Of a stretch of 64,000 nt of DNA, positions 33,673 to 44,779 are shown in pieces. The position numbers and the translations under genes are program-made. Source of the stretch: Sycon ciliatum (taxonomy: Eukaryota; Porifera; Calcarea; Leucosolenida; Sycettidae); assembly GCF_964019385.1 (NCBI RefSeq), contig NC_088645.1, positions 27,943,034 to 28,007,033 of the forward strand, written 5' to 3'. The notes beneath the pieces were generated by a model. The model saw only the letters and a program-made list of their open reading frames with translations, had not been told where the DNA came from and ran no database searches. The first letter of the stretch is position 1. The number at the start of each line of letters is the position of its first letter.

Positions 33673-34219
33673 TGTAAAGGAAATAGTATTGCCTTCTCCC
33701 CCTGGCCCCTGTCACACAACAGCTCAAACAACTTGGTGGAGTTTCTGACTTCTTATACAAACGGAAAGGGCACAGGAGGAGAAAGACGAAACTTGGAGAC
33801 GACAGGAAGGACAACAGGAAAGACTCCCGGGAAAAGACTCAGAGGACCAACAAAGAACAAGCAGTAATAAACCGAGGACAAATCGTGACGACCAATCAGG
33901 GACTAATACGTACAGAACACATGACCAAGACCAAGACAACCAGACCACGGACGAATCACACACGACTCTCATTCCCAGACCAAACTAGCACTGCGCATGT
34001 ACTGCATTCACTTGACAGTCACTCTCACACAGACGGAAGCACATCCTCACACTCTGACAACGCGTACTCCTGCATGCACCACATACCATAAACGTCACAC
34101 ATCACACCATGCTCACGCGTACACCTAGACCATATATGACATCAGACACTGGACTCCACAAGACAAGAACCAAATACAACGACATGCGTAAATCATAGTC
34201 GTAACATAAATTCGTTACA
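33673..34219 (-). repeat. 3' LTR (element orientation)
   Basis: 547 bp, preceded on the minus strand by the polypurine tract. Every reading frame in it recurs 1,631 bp downstream unchanged. Confidence 0.92.
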
Positions 34220-35303
34220 CAGCCTTCCCCTCCGGCGAGAGTCGACCTCGACTCTCAGAACAAAGGACAAAGATCAGAGAAAAGAAACAAGGGGAAACAC
34301 AACCAAACGATAAGACATCGGAATGTTGTGGCCAGAGATGCGTGATCCGAGTTGGAATAGGAAGCCGTGCAGAATCTTGGAGAAATCCGCGTATGGCAAC
34401 CTTGTACGGCTTGGCCAGTCGGTTGTTGTTCCAAGTATGGTGCGCCAAGCAGGGCAAAAAAGAAACACAGGTAAAGCAGCATCAGTTCAGTACAAGGTGA
34501 GGACAGCAGGAACAAAACAAACAACTGGTCACCAATACGCAAATAATATTATAGAGAAAAAACCCGGGACTTGAAGACGCAGGGACCCCGCCTGCCAAAA
34601 ACCCTTCAAGTTACCCACCAGAAAAAAATGAACCACGGCCGCAGCACCCGCAAGGTGAACCAGTACAATCCAGGGATCCCTCCAGCCCACCGGGTAGGCC
34701 GTGGCTCACCATGATCGGACGCCAACCACGGCGAACTGGAGAGACCCGCCAGTGGACACAAAAAATAGAGACGCTCACGACCGAAACAAAACCCATGCCA
34801 TGAAATATGCTATGAACTATGATAACCGAGCAGGTACAAACCATCACAGGAATACGTGTGTGGCAACTTCAAAACCGAACCAAGCTTACAAACCAAACAG
34901 TTACACAACCACACTGAAAGGCTAATCAAGAAAACTGCACAAACCCCAGCAAATATACGCACACTGACTGCAAAAACGAAAACAGAAAGACACAAGAGCC
35001 GGATCGCCGTCACAAAGACTGATGGTATCGGAACGATAGCGCGAAAAGATAAAGCGCAACTTGCCAAGAGGCACCACCCCCAGTACGTCGACATGATGCT
35101 CAAGCACTATTGAGTGAGGCGACGGGACCACAACGAATATACGACAACAACCAAACCCTCTACTGGGAGCGACTCACCGGGTAAGGGGCCTGCAGGCCAG
35201 GCTGGCGAACGCCTTTCCATCTCCATGGCCGTGAAAACAAAACGATCCCAGGGTCGTGGGCTGCAGAGATAGTACCCTGCGTCGAGCGAACGTTGGGCGC
35301 CAA

Positions 35304-35850
35304 TGTAAAGGAAATAGTATTGCCTTCTCCCCCTGGCCCCTGTCACACAACAGCTCAAACAACTTGGTGGAGTTTCTGACTTCTTATACAAACGGAAAGG
35401 GCACAGGAGGAGAAAGACGAAACTTGGAGACGACAGGAAGGACAACAGGAAAGACTCCCGGGAAAAGACTCAGAGGACCAACAAAGAACAAGCAGTAATA
35501 AACCGAGGACAAATCGTGACGACCAATCAGGGACTAATACGTACAGAACACATGACCAAGACCAAGACAACCAGACCACGGACGAATCACACACGACTCT
35601 CATTCCCAGACCAAACTAGCACTGCGCATGTACTGCATTCACTTGACAGTCACTCTCACACAGACGGAAGCACATCCTCACACTCTGACAACGCGTACTC
35701 CTGCATGCACCACATACCATAAACGTCACACATCACACCATGCTCACGCGTACACCTAGACCATATATGACATCAGACACTGGACTCCACAAGACAAGAA
35801 CCAAATACAACGACATGCGTAAATCATAGTCGTAACATAAATTCGTTACA
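35304..35850 (-). repeat. 5' LTR (element orientation)
   Basis: 547 bp, followed on the minus strand by the tRNA-Lys-type primer-binding site. Ends TTACA at 35850 against the GGTG duplication. Confidence 0.92.
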
Positions 35851-36045
35851 GGTGTGTGTGGCGTGCGTGTGGTGTGTGTGTGGCGTGCGTGTGGTGTGTG
35901 TGGCGTGAGTGGCGTGTGTGTGGTGTGGGTGGTGTGTGTGGTGTGTGTGTGGCGTGCGTGTGGTGTGTGTGGCGTGTGTGTGGCGGGTGTGGCGTGTGTG
36001 GTGTGTGTGGTGTGTGTAGTGTGTGTGGTGTGTGTGGTGTGTGTA
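35851..36045 (+). repeat. GTGTGTGTGGCG satellite block 2 (right part)
   Basis: Continuation of 32788-33672 beyond the LTR element. Confidence 0.95.
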
Positions 36046-36545
36046 GCATTATAGTGATAATGCAGATTAATGGGTGCACGCGGCTGCTTCGTGCTACCAC
36101 TCAAACTATGCTGCTATGAACGTGCGCTGTACGTGCTCACATGGTACTCTATGCATCGTGGCATTCTATGTGTCATACAACGTGACACTCAACGCGACAT
36201 TCATTCATGCGCGACGCTCAACGTAGGCGGCATGCGTCGTAGGCACTCAAAGTGTCATACTAAAGTTTGGCATTCATGCGTGTCGCTCGCCTCCGATGTG
36301 GAAGGCGTGTGGCGGCGTTATGATGACGCTTGCTCGTAACTTAAAGTGGGTGGGTTTGGCGGTGTTATGATGGCGCTTGCTTGTAACTCAACGTGGGTGG
36401 CATGCATCGTTGCATGTCTTGCTAGAGTTTGCTCTGCTATATATTCTCGATCCGTTCTGTGCGACGATCATTCTTCCTTGCTCGTAGTGTTATATATTTC
36501 GATTCGTTCTGTGTGCGGATCACTCTTGTCAGTTCATTGTGTTTC
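36046..36545 (+). mobile_element. DIRS-like retroelement copy C (5' region only)
   Basis: Near-identical to 30538-31040 of copy B. Homology stops at GTTTCA, immediately before the 18-bp tandem array. No ORF is retained. Confidence 0.85.
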
Positions 36546-36751
36546 ACCCACCCACCTCCCATTTCTCATTTACTTTGATAAAGTAAATAAAGGGGTGTTG
36601 GCCATGCTCATTTCCGGCTACTCAGGGCTCTCGGTCTTCGTCCCTTGGACGTGACTATCCTCTTGGCTCCGCCAAGATCCTGCTCTCTCTGTAGCCTCTC
36701 ACTTCGCTGGCCAGCACCCTCCTAACCGCAAGCTGCTGTGTGTTGTAGTTA
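36546..36751. other. Unassigned sequence with small palindrome
   Basis: TTTACTTTGATAAAGTAAA lies at about 36568-36587; otherwise nothing recognised. Confidence 0.3.
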
Positions 36752-37250
36752 ATGTGGTGTGAGTGGCGTGTGTGTGGTGTGTGTGGTGTGTGTGGTGTGT
36801 GTGTGGTGTGTGTGTGGTGTGAGTGGCGTGTGTGTGGTGTGTGTGGTGTGTGTGGCGTGTGTGTGGTGTGGGTGGTGTGTGTGGTGTATGTGTGGTGTAT
36901 GTGTGGTGTGTGTGGTGTTTGTGGCGTGTGTGTGGTGTGTGTGGTGTGATTGGCGTGAGTGGCCTGTGTGTGGTGTATGTGGTGTGTGTGGTGTGTGTTG
37001 TGTGTGTGGTGTGTTTGGTTAGGGTCTTGTGTCTGGTGTCTGGTGAGTGTGGCATGTGTGGTGTGTGTGGTGTGGGTCAGGGGCGTACATAGGGCGGTTC
37101 CCGGGATGCCTGGGTAACCAGTAAAAGACTGTGTGGTGTGTGTGGTGTGATTGGCGTGTGTAGCGTGTGTGTGGTGTGGGTGGTGTGGGTGGTGTGTGTT
37201 GTGTGGATGGTGTGTTGTGTGGTGTGTGTGTGTGTGTGTGTGTGTGTGTG
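36752..37250 (+). repeat. GTGTGTGGTGTG satellite block 3
   Basis: TG-rich satellite ending in pure (TG)n at 37220-37250, with a hAT-like terminal fragment embedded at 37078-37130. Confidence 0.95.
37078..37130 (+). mobile_element. hAT-like MITE terminal fragment
   Basis: CAGGGGCGTACATAGGGC and CCAGTAAAAGACTG match the first ~55 bp of 38174-38439 and then give way to satellite. Confidence 0.75.
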
Positions 37251-37790
37251 CCAGCTACTTCGGTTGGTGGGTACACTTATGCCAGATAGTGTTGGGTCTG
37301 TTGCCAACGGGCTCGGCTGCTTGAAGGTGTATTATTGTACCTACCACCTTTGTTGGTTTCAGGGTTCATATACTTTCTACTTGAAGTATACATACCTGTT
37401 AACCATCGACTGCTTCTGGCTAGATTAACTTTTGTGTAATGAACGGTGCTAGTGAAGCTGATACCAGATCCACTCTGATTTAGCCACCCACACTAGTAGC
37501 AAGTATTACCTTCACTGGGGGGCAAGTAACTGTAGTTGGATCCCGGGACGGATACCCTGATGCCGTCAATCCTTTTTCTGCACCTTGTCCTCACCCACTT
37601 ACTGAGGTGTGGTGAGCCCATAAGTGGGATCAGTTCAAGTCCACCCTAGTTTGGGGATTTCAGGGGGTGTCGGCCGTTGGGTGGTTCAATAGCCAATTGA
37701 ATCATCCTTCCAAGATTCCTTTTGAGTCTCTCTCCCCTCTCCCGGGGAGACCCACGTGACCAGTTTTGGCAGTGAGCAAGTACAGTACAG
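37251..37790. other. Unassigned unique sequence
   Basis: No domain or terminal repeat found. A GTTCAAGTCC near 37633 is B-box-like but lacks an A box. Confidence 0.3.
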
Positions 37791-38165
<375 letters not shown>

Positions 38166-38173
38166 GTGTGGGT

Positions 38174-38439
38174 CAGGGGCGTACATAGGGCGGTTGCCAG
38201 GATGCCCGTGAACCAGTAAAAGACTGCATGAAATCGCTCGCTCCGCTGAACAAAACATCCATAAAAATACCTTAGCAAAGTTCAGTTTTTTTTAATCAAA
38301 AATGTGTAGCCATGACATTATCCAGCAATTTATGCAGAAACTCCGTCCGATACGTATACGAGCACTTGCAATTGTGTGGAATGTTGGTTGATCAGTTGGC
38401 ATGGGAACCACTTCAGGAGGCGACCGGTGTAAGCCCCTG
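38174..38439. mobile_element. 266-bp hAT-like MITE in satellite
   Basis: Left tip CAGGGGCGTACATAGG and inverted right tip CAGGGGCTTACACCGG (12 of 16 identical). The flanking octamers GTGTGGGT (38166-38173) and GTGTGTGT (38440-38447) match at 7 of 8. CAGGG tips with 8-bp duplications are hAT features. No transposase. Confidence 0.75.
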
Positions 38440-38505
38440 GTGTGTGTGGGGTGTGTGGTGTGTGTGGCGTGTGTGGTGTGGGCCGTGTGGGTGGTATTCG
38501 TGACT
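38440..38505 (+). repeat. Short satellite remnant
   Basis: GTGTGTGTGGGGTGTGTGG right of the MITE. Confidence 0.85.
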
Positions 38506-39167
38506 CCACCCAATTTCCAAAACTTGCCCCGATCGCTTCGATTTTGTTCTCATTCGATTCTCATTGTTCTCATTCGATTCTCCCAGGCATAGTACATCGG
38601 CAATCTGTAAGCAATAATCAAATCGGACCAGCCATTCTCGAGTTATACTGATTTGAAGTGCGCCAATTTGGACTTCCGCTGGAAACCGAAATGAATGGGA
38701 GTGGTGGGAGAATTGAGAGGACTGCACGGTCAGTGCATGCAGTGCAGTGTACACTGCACACTCCCCGTCACTCGAAATGCGGGTACGATATTGCATACTT
38801 TGGTATGCTGGCGCAGAACAAATTCGCTCGTAGAGGAAGACCAAAGCGTCTCACCGCCTTGTAATTTCACATGGCCAGTAGGTTTTCGACTCTGAAGACG
38901 ATGGAATAGTCCGCGACGCTGCGACCCGACCAGAACAACCCAAAATTTACCCTAAAAAAGCGCTGAGCGAAGAGCTCCTAAATTGTGTCGTATGGAAACA
39001 GGATTTCGGGTGTCAAGGGCACGAACATCTCCTCTCTCAGATAAAGTACACTCAATACACTCGATGTGATATTCTACAATTTGACCTGGCCACGCCGAAA
39101 AGCACTGCGATATCGGATTCTCCCATTGGAAGTATAGAAACTTGCTTCCAAAAAATCAGCTTCTGGG
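38506..39167. other. No gene recognised
   Basis: Unassigned; a TCTCATTCGATTCTC-type direct repeat lies at 38550-38585. Confidence 0.3.
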
Positions 39168-39245
39168 TCCCATATGGTGCAGCGGTATGTGCAGCGATTT
39201 CCAATCGATAGGTCGTGGGTTCGATTCCCAACGAATATGGTCACA
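39168..39245 (+). mobile_element. tRNA-like SINE head
   Basis: TGGTGCAGCGGT fits an A box and GGGTTCGATTCCC a T-arm with B box; CCATAT and ATATGG can pair as an acceptor-like stem. The anticodon arm does not close with a 7-nt loop, so a functional tRNA is unlikely. A CTCCTGGGT motif downstream is shared with 22146-22235. Confidence 0.5.
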
Positions 39246-39603
39246 CACGTCTTTCTTCTCTTTCTCAGACTCCTGACGTTTCTTTCATTCTCCTGGGTGG
39301 TTACCAACAGCCAGTGTATGCCGGAGTATGTGGTGTGATGTGTGTGCAGGAAAAAAATGAAAAAAGACCAATAAGTAGGGCGTCACTGGCCAGAAAAAGC
39401 CACTTCATAGCTGTGTGGTGTATACCAGGCTGAATAGTGGCGGTCAATTCTTCAGCCTTGCAAGCTTTTGAATGTTGCAATGCCAGCACCAGCTGCTATG
39501 GCTCCTCCTGTAGCATCGCTATCATCGCCTCTGGCGACGGGCGTCAAATGGTCCAAACGGTGTGTGGTGTGGGCAGTATGGGTGGTGTGGGTGGTATGTA
39601 TGG

Positions 39604-39763
39604 CAGGCGCGTGCGCCGGTGCCCTTCAACGAGGAGGGGGGGGGGGGTTCCGGGGTACGTCCCCCGGGAATATTTCCAAAAAATGAAGTAAAATTCTGCA
39701 TCTTGAGCGAAAAAAGGATGTTCCCGGCACCCAGGAACCAATACGGGGCACGCGCCTGTGTGG
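39604..39763. mobile_element. Short MITE family D, copy 1
   Basis: CAGGCGCGTGC and inverted GCACGCGCCTG tips enclose about 140 bp matching 41526-41672 (TTCCAAAAAATGAAG and CACCCAGGAACCAATACGG are shared). Both sides are satellite. G tract of 11. Confidence 0.8.
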
Positions 39764-39785
39764 TGTGTGTGGTGTGTGTGGTGTG
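39764..39785 (+). repeat. Satellite fragment between two transposons
   Basis: Twenty-two bases of GTGTGGTGTGTGTGGTGTG separate MITE D copy 1 from the Harbinger-like element. Confidence 0.8.
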
Positions 39786-39788
39786 TAA

Positions 39789-40561
39789 GGTGCCGGTCAC
39801 ACATGCAGGCGGCGACACCGCTTTTGCGGCTGCCTCCAACACGCTGGCAGTGGGCGCTTTTGCGGCTCTTTTCTGCCGGCGGTCACACATGCAAAGGCTT
39901 TGGTACGCACGCAGCTTCACGGGTCTCCACAGGTGTCGTAAAACTTTTCTCTGAAAAAGACTGTAGCCTCAAAATTCTTCAGGAAGTTACCTGCTTTGTT
40001 GCATTTTGACTGAGTTGGCTGTTTCATTTTTAATTCCTATCACTGTTGTCTTTCCTTTCCTGCGCTGGTATGGATCGCATAAACGCCCAGAATCGCCGAC
40101 TACGTCGTGACCAGCGACTGCGGAGAGCTATGGAGATTGCCTCAATATTCATGTTGTTCAATTTCTCTTCGTTTGAATCTTGCGGAAGCTCCTTGAGCAT
40201 CGGTGGACGCCTGAGTCGAGTCCCATGTCGGATGGGACTCGACTCAGGTGTCATGGTGTCTTGTCTTAACCTCGTAATAGAGGGAGAGGAGCAGTTGCTC
40301 TTGGTCAGCAGTCCACTTCATGACGAGAGATGAAAAACTAATTTTTCCAAGATCCAAGAGATCCAACAACGACAACGCCGCAAAAGTTGCACTACCGCTT
40401 TTGTGTTTCGCCACCAATTTTTTGGTTGTGGCGCTTTTGAGATGGCCGCCGTGGCGCCAGTGGCGCCAGGCGCAGTATCCATGGTGATCCGGGGATATCC
40501 CAACTTTTGTGGTGCAGCTTTGGTGGTGTCGCAAAAGCGCCATGCATGTGTGACCGGCGCC
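39789..40561 (-). mobile_element. PIF/Harbinger-like element, 773 bp, TAA target duplication
   Basis: Tips GGTGCCGGTCACACATGCA and inverted GGCGCCGGTCACACATGCA; TAA at 39786-39788 and 40562-40564. The empty target GTGTGTAAGGTGTGTG survives at about 40876 and 40976 in the adjacent satellite. On the minus strand, frames at 40244-40543 (KWTADQEQLLLSLY, Myb/SANT-like) and 40030-40254 (IALRSRWSRRSRRFW, like the N-terminus of Harbinger nucleases) are consistent with the two Harbinger proteins, but the catalytic core is missing. A 17-bp-stem hairpin lies at 40210-40248. Deletion derivative of an autonomous element. Confidence 0.8.
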
Positions 40562-40564
40562 TAA

Positions 40565-41525
40565 GGTGTGTGTGGCGTGTGTTTCGTGGGTGGTGTGGGT
40601 GGTGTGGGTGGTGTGTGTGGTGTGGGTGGCGGGTGTGTAGTGTGTGCGGCATGCGTGGTGTGCGGTGTGTGTGGCGTGTGGGGCGTGGGTGGTGTGGGTG
40701 GTGTGGTTGCTGTGGGTGGCGCGTGTGTAGTGTGTGTGGTGTGTGTGGTGTGTGCAGTATGGGTGGTGTGGGTGGTGTGTGTGGTGTATTGTGTGTGTGG
40801 TGTGTGTGGTGTGTGTGTGGGGTGTGTGGGGTGTGTGGTGTGCGTAGTGTGGGTGGTGTGGGTGGTGTGTGTGTGGTGTGTAAGGTGTGTGTGGCGTGTG
40901 TTTCGTGTGTGGTGTGGGTGGTGTGGGTGGTGTGTGTGGTGTGCGTAGTGTGGGTGGTGTGGGTGGTGTGTGTGGGTGTGTAAGGTGTGTGTGGCGTGTG
41001 TTTCGTGTGTGGTGTGGGTGGTGTGCGTAGTGTGGGTGGTGTGTGTGGTGTGTGTGTGGGGTGTGTTTCGTGTGTGGTGTGGGTGCTGTGTGTGGCGTAT
41101 GTGGTGTTTGTAGTGTGTGGTGTGTGTTGTGTGGGTGGGTGGTGTAGGTGGTGTGTATGGTTTGTGGTGTGGGTGGTGTATGTGGTGTTTGTAGTGTGGG
41201 TGGGTGGTGTGGGTGGTGTATGTGGTGTGTATGCGGTGTGTGGGGTGTGTATGGTGTGTGTGGTGTGTGTTGCGTGTGTGCTGTTTGTAGTGTGGTGTGT
41301 GTGCTGTGTGGTTGGTGTGTGTGGTGTGTATGGTTTGTGGTGTGGGATGTGTATGTGGTGTGGGTCGTTTGTGTGGTGTGTATGCGGTGTGAAGTGTGGG
41401 TGGTGTGGGTGGTGTGGGTGATGTGGGTCGTTTGTGTGGTGTTTCGTTGGTGTGGGGGTGTGGTGTGTGTGGTGTGTTGTGTGTGTGGTGTTGGTGGTGT
41501 GGGTGGTGTGGATGGTATATGTGGC
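40565..41525 (+). repeat. GTGTGGGTGGTGTG satellite block 5
   Basis: TG-rich satellite with units of about 100 bp tagged TAAGGTGTGTGTGGCG (40562, 40878, 40979) and GTGTGTTTCGTG. Reading frames are artefacts. Confidence 0.96.
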
Positions 41526-41672
41526 AGGCGCGTTCATTGGTGCCCCTTAAGGGGGGAGGGTTCCGGAGGGCCTCCCGGGAATATTTTCAAAAAAATGAAG
41601 CAAAATCCTGCATTTTGAGCGAAAAAAGGGGGTTCCGGACACCCAGGAACCAATACGGAGCACGCACCTGTG
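41526..41672. mobile_element. Short MITE family D, copy 2
   Basis: Same ends and body as 39604-39763, about 85 percent identical by eye, again flanked by satellite. Confidence 0.8.
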
Positions 41673-41819
41673 GGGTGTTTGTGGTGTGGGTTGTGTGTGG
41701 GTGGTGTGTGTGGTGTTGGATGTGCGGCGTGTGTGGTGTTGGGTGTGTGGAGTGTGTTTGGTGTGTGTGTGTTGTGTGTGGTGTGGGTGGTGTGTGTGTG
41801 GTGTGTGTGTTGTGTGGGT
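41673..41819 (+). repeat. Satellite block 6
   Basis: GTGTGGTGTGGGTGG satellite ending TGTGTGGGT at the next transposon tip. Confidence 0.94.
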
Positions 41820-42809
41820 CAGGAGCGGATCCAGGGGGGGGGGGGGTCGGCGGGGGGTTTCAAACGACCCCCTGATATTTTCCGCCCATAGTTCGGGTGT
41901 GACCACTAACCTGTGCTCATGCATGCGATCACGATGTGCGAGCCCCACGCTATGGCCCAATCGGCCCAGGCCAGAACGGGCCGCTAGCTATGTACCTTGG
42001 TAGATGTACATGACGACGTTGTACATTGTTATCTTGTACATGTACATTTGTATGTAGACAACTTGAGTAAAGCAGATCTGTACTGAATGTACAGCTACGC
42101 GTTCGCTTAGGAGAAAGAGGTGCATGCATTTGTTGAGCTGCTTCGGAAACTTCGAAAGTAAGTTTCAAATACTAGTTTCTGAATAGTGGCCGTACAGTGC
42201 TGTATTGTCGTCGCGGCTCGTGCTTTTTCAGCTGTCTTAGAGTTCGTCGAAGCGATGCTTCAGGCTGAAGACTAGCTGTCATTGATTTTTTGTTTACGAC
42301 CCAAAGAAAAGTTTAGCCACTAGTGTCGAAGGTAAAACAAAGAGCGAAACTTTGAAAAATCACCTTGAAGTTCAACAACGTCCCATCATCCAATAATCAA
42401 AATTTCTCCGAACTGGGGACAATTAATTATGACTGAGACACAAAAGATGCAGGAAGCCTGCCTTATGGAACCTACTGTACAGTGGAGTCAACATCGGGCG
42501 GCTTGGAGTACAATATTACGGACATTTATTATTTATTACAGATGAGCTGCTGGAGAAAGTACCAATCAGCTATTCTGCGGCAAGGAAATTGAAATTTTCT
42601 TCCTTGTGGAAGTTGTGCTGCGTGGCTTCAATAATGTTTTAGCTGCAGGGTGTTTGAAAATAAGGGTACTGAAGTTACATATTTAATTAGTGCTGTACCG
42701 ATAACGCAAACGTGTGAACTTGTTATACATGTGTATATCATCATTTCGTCATTGTGGGCAGAGTGGAAAAAATTGAAACCCCCTTGGACAAATCCTGGAC
42801 CCGCCCCTG
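41820..42809. mobile_element. 990-bp TIR element in satellite
   Basis: Left tip CAGGAGCGGATCCAGG and inverted right tip CAGGGGCGGGTCCAGG. TGGGT flanks both sides but the satellite context makes the duplication length uncertain. hAT-like by its CAGG tips. No open frame resembling a transposase. Confidence 0.7.
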
Positions 42810-42956
42810 TGGGTGGTGTGTGTGTGTGAGGTGTGTGTGGCGTGTGTTTCGTGCGTGGTGTGTGTGGTGTGGTTGGTGTATATGGTGTGTGTAGTGTGGG
42901 TGATGTGTGTGGTTTGTGTGGTGTGTGTGTGTGTGGTGTGTGTGGTGTGTGTGTCG
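42810..42956 (+). repeat. Satellite block 7
   Basis: Last TG-rich block, again with GAGGTGTGTGTGGCGTGTGT and GTTTCGTG tags. Confidence 0.92.
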
Positions 42957-42972
42957 CATTAAAGCGCAGCGT

Positions 42973-43340
42973 TTGGGCGCTACGGATTTTTCGAGGCGTG
43001 CTCCAGACAATTTTTCGGAATGGAGAATCCGTGTGGACTGGCTTTCATACGAACCATGTTAATGTTTCGTAGGCAGTTTTCGAGTGCAGAAAGATTTTTC
43101 GCGTACAAATTTGGCACGAGAAACATCGATTTTTCGCCGAAAGCTTTGATTTCGGTACAAAAATTTGAAAATAACAAGGCATAGCGTGAGAATGTGACAT
43201 CGTAACCTAGGCAATGACCGCAAACACGTAAGTTCCGTACTCCGGAACATTTTACTACTCGAAAACGAGGTATAAAAATCCGTAGCGCCGTCCAAAAAAA
43301 ATCCGTAGCGCCGTAAAAATCCGTAGCGCCGCTATGGATT
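42973..43340. mobile_element. Candidate element with GGCGCTACGGATTTTT ends
   Basis: GGGCGCTACGGATTTTT at 42975 is repeated inversely three times at 43275-43330 (AATCCGTAGCGCCG units about 22 bp apart). Exact ends and target site are unclear. Confidence 0.45.
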
Positions 43341-43584
43341 TTGGCACGAAAAACCATACACCGGAACCTCGCTATTATTCGTCTCGTGCGTACATGGGTG
43401 GTGAACTTCTTGTAGTGAGGTTCTGCTCTACATTACGGGAATGCGACGCGGAGAATCCTGGGAACTCTCTTCACGTTCCCGTAACGTAAAGAAAATCTGT
43501 TCTGCTCTACGTCAAGTGGAGAGATCACGTGGAATGTGTACTGGGAATTTCCCCTTCCATATTTTGGCACTTTCTGCCTGCAGT
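43341..43584. other. No gene recognised
   Basis: Unassigned sequence left of the SINE. Confidence 0.3.
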
Positions 43585-43914
43585 TTAGGCCCAGACAGGC
43601 ACAGTGGGTTGGTCAAAGACCATGATTGAGATACGAGAGGTACCTGGTTCAAGTCCTGCCTGGGAGCGTTTTTTCCAGCCGTGCTGCTACCCACAGTCAA
43701 CTGGGAACTTGTGGCCAGGCACAAGGGGTACATGGATGCAGCTAATGGGGTCATTCTCGACACTTGTGCCAGTGGTTGTGAGACTTATCCACTCACCCCC
43801 ACCGTTAGGCGCTGCATCTGCCGCTAGGATTTACCGGGTGTTAGCGGCCGTCGTGAGTTCCCTTCGGGAACGGACACGATAATTTACTTACTTTACTTAC
43901 TTAGGCCCAGACAG
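43585..43914 (+). mobile_element. Complete tRNA-derived SINE with 14-bp target duplication
   Basis: TTAGGCCCAGACAG occurs at 43585-43598 and 43901-43914. The 302-bp insert starts with a tRNA-like head (TGGTCAAAGACC, then B box GGTTCAAGTCC at 43646-43656) and ends in a TTAC-repeat tail (43877-43900). An antisense relative lies at 3905-4130. RNA polymerase III would transcribe it and a LINE partner would supply reverse transcriptase (family knowledge). It landed in the TIR of another element. Confidence 0.92.
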
Positions 43915-44328
43915 ATCCTGCCGGCAATTCTTTCGGCAAAATATCGTAGAATTGAAAGAGCGGAAATATCGAGGGAGCAAAATATCGAGATGTTGGGTAA
44001 AATCGATGCCTGATACTTGGATTTCCTTGTTTCTTACCCGTTCAGCAGGACACACTGCCCAGGACGAGATCAGGTCACCGAAATATCACTGGGATTCACT
44101 GTCGATCGACATGATTTTGGAAGAACTCAGGGACACGTGCTTGGAAACTCGTGTTGAGAAACCGACCCTGCGATTTTTATGAACGTTTTAGGGGATTGTA
44201 CGGGAAAAGGATAACGTTTTCCGGAAGTATCAAGTTTCTTGTGCCAGGCTCGGCAAAATATCGAAGATTTCGCAGGAACATTTTGCGGCAAAATATCGAG
44301 GCGAGCGGAGCAGGATCTGTCTGGGCCT
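43587..44328. mobile_element. TIR element interrupted by the SINE
   Basis: TAGGCCCAGACAGATCCTGC (left, 43902 after removing the SINE) pairs with its reverse complement at 44309-44328. The interior repeats AAAATATCG (43933, 43978, 44252, 44289). No coding sense. Confidence 0.65.
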
Positions 44329-44570
44329 ACCGAATTTGTGTGAGTTTCCCGAATTTCATCGAGTTTTATCGAGTTTGTTGGAAGATTTGATATTTTTTGC
44401 GAACTAAACCTGAATCCTGCCAGGCAAAATATCACGTCACGTCGGACGTGTAACTTAACCTCTAAAAATTACACGTAACGTGAGATTTGCACCGCGTTTT
44501 GAAAAAGGGCAAAAACCGAAAAAGACCGAGTCGGTGGTGACTGCACTATCAAAATATGAATAAATAATAA

Positions 44571-44700
44571 TAATTTATACAAACAAGAACGACCAAGGAA
44601 CTACAAGTTACGCTATACTGTCCACTAACACCACCAGTTACTAAACAATCAGCTCATGGCATAACATTGCACGACACTGACCGACGGTATGTTATTTCTA
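44571..44700 (+). repeat. Outer inverted repeat, left copy
   Basis: Matches the reverse complement of 63145-63535 (once the 268-bp MITE there is removed): GAACGACCAAGGAACTACAA, CTAACACCACCAG and ACATTGCACGACACTGACCG are shared. Confidence 0.85.
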
Positions 44701-44779
44701 TAAGGCCATACTTTGTTTTTTATGTTTCTCGTCATCTTAGGCCTGTGGGGATTGCCCTATCCAAAATTTAAATAATAAT

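Larger units (their letters stand above)
33673..35850 (-). mobile_element. Non-autonomous LTR retrotransposon (TRIM/LARD-like) inserted in satellite
   Basis: Two direct 547-bp LTRs (33673-34219 and 35304-35850) start TG and end CA, with a 4-bp GGTG target duplication (33669-33672 and 35851-35854) in satellite DNA. On the minus strand a primer-binding site TGGCGCCCAACGTT lies just inside the 5' LTR (35289-35302 region), matching tRNA-Lys-type primer sites. A polypurine tract GGAGGGGAAGGCTG precedes the other LTR (34220-34233). The 1,084-bp interior shows no gag, protease, RT or integrase. It would be mobilised in trans by an autonomous relative. The LTRs appear identical in every reading frame compared, so insertion is recent. 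Confidence 0.9.

Noticed and set aside
34810-35113. gag-like frames inside the LTR element
   Set aside because: Short frames on both strands without zinc knuckle, protease or RT motifs.
37600-37650. Another SINE B box (GTTCAAGTCC)
   Set aside because: No A box or body similarity to the SINE at 43585.
39168-39245. Functional tRNA gene
   Set aside because: A and B boxes are good but the anticodon arm folds with a 3-nt loop and the T-stem has a mismatch; better a SINE head. The same holds for 22146.
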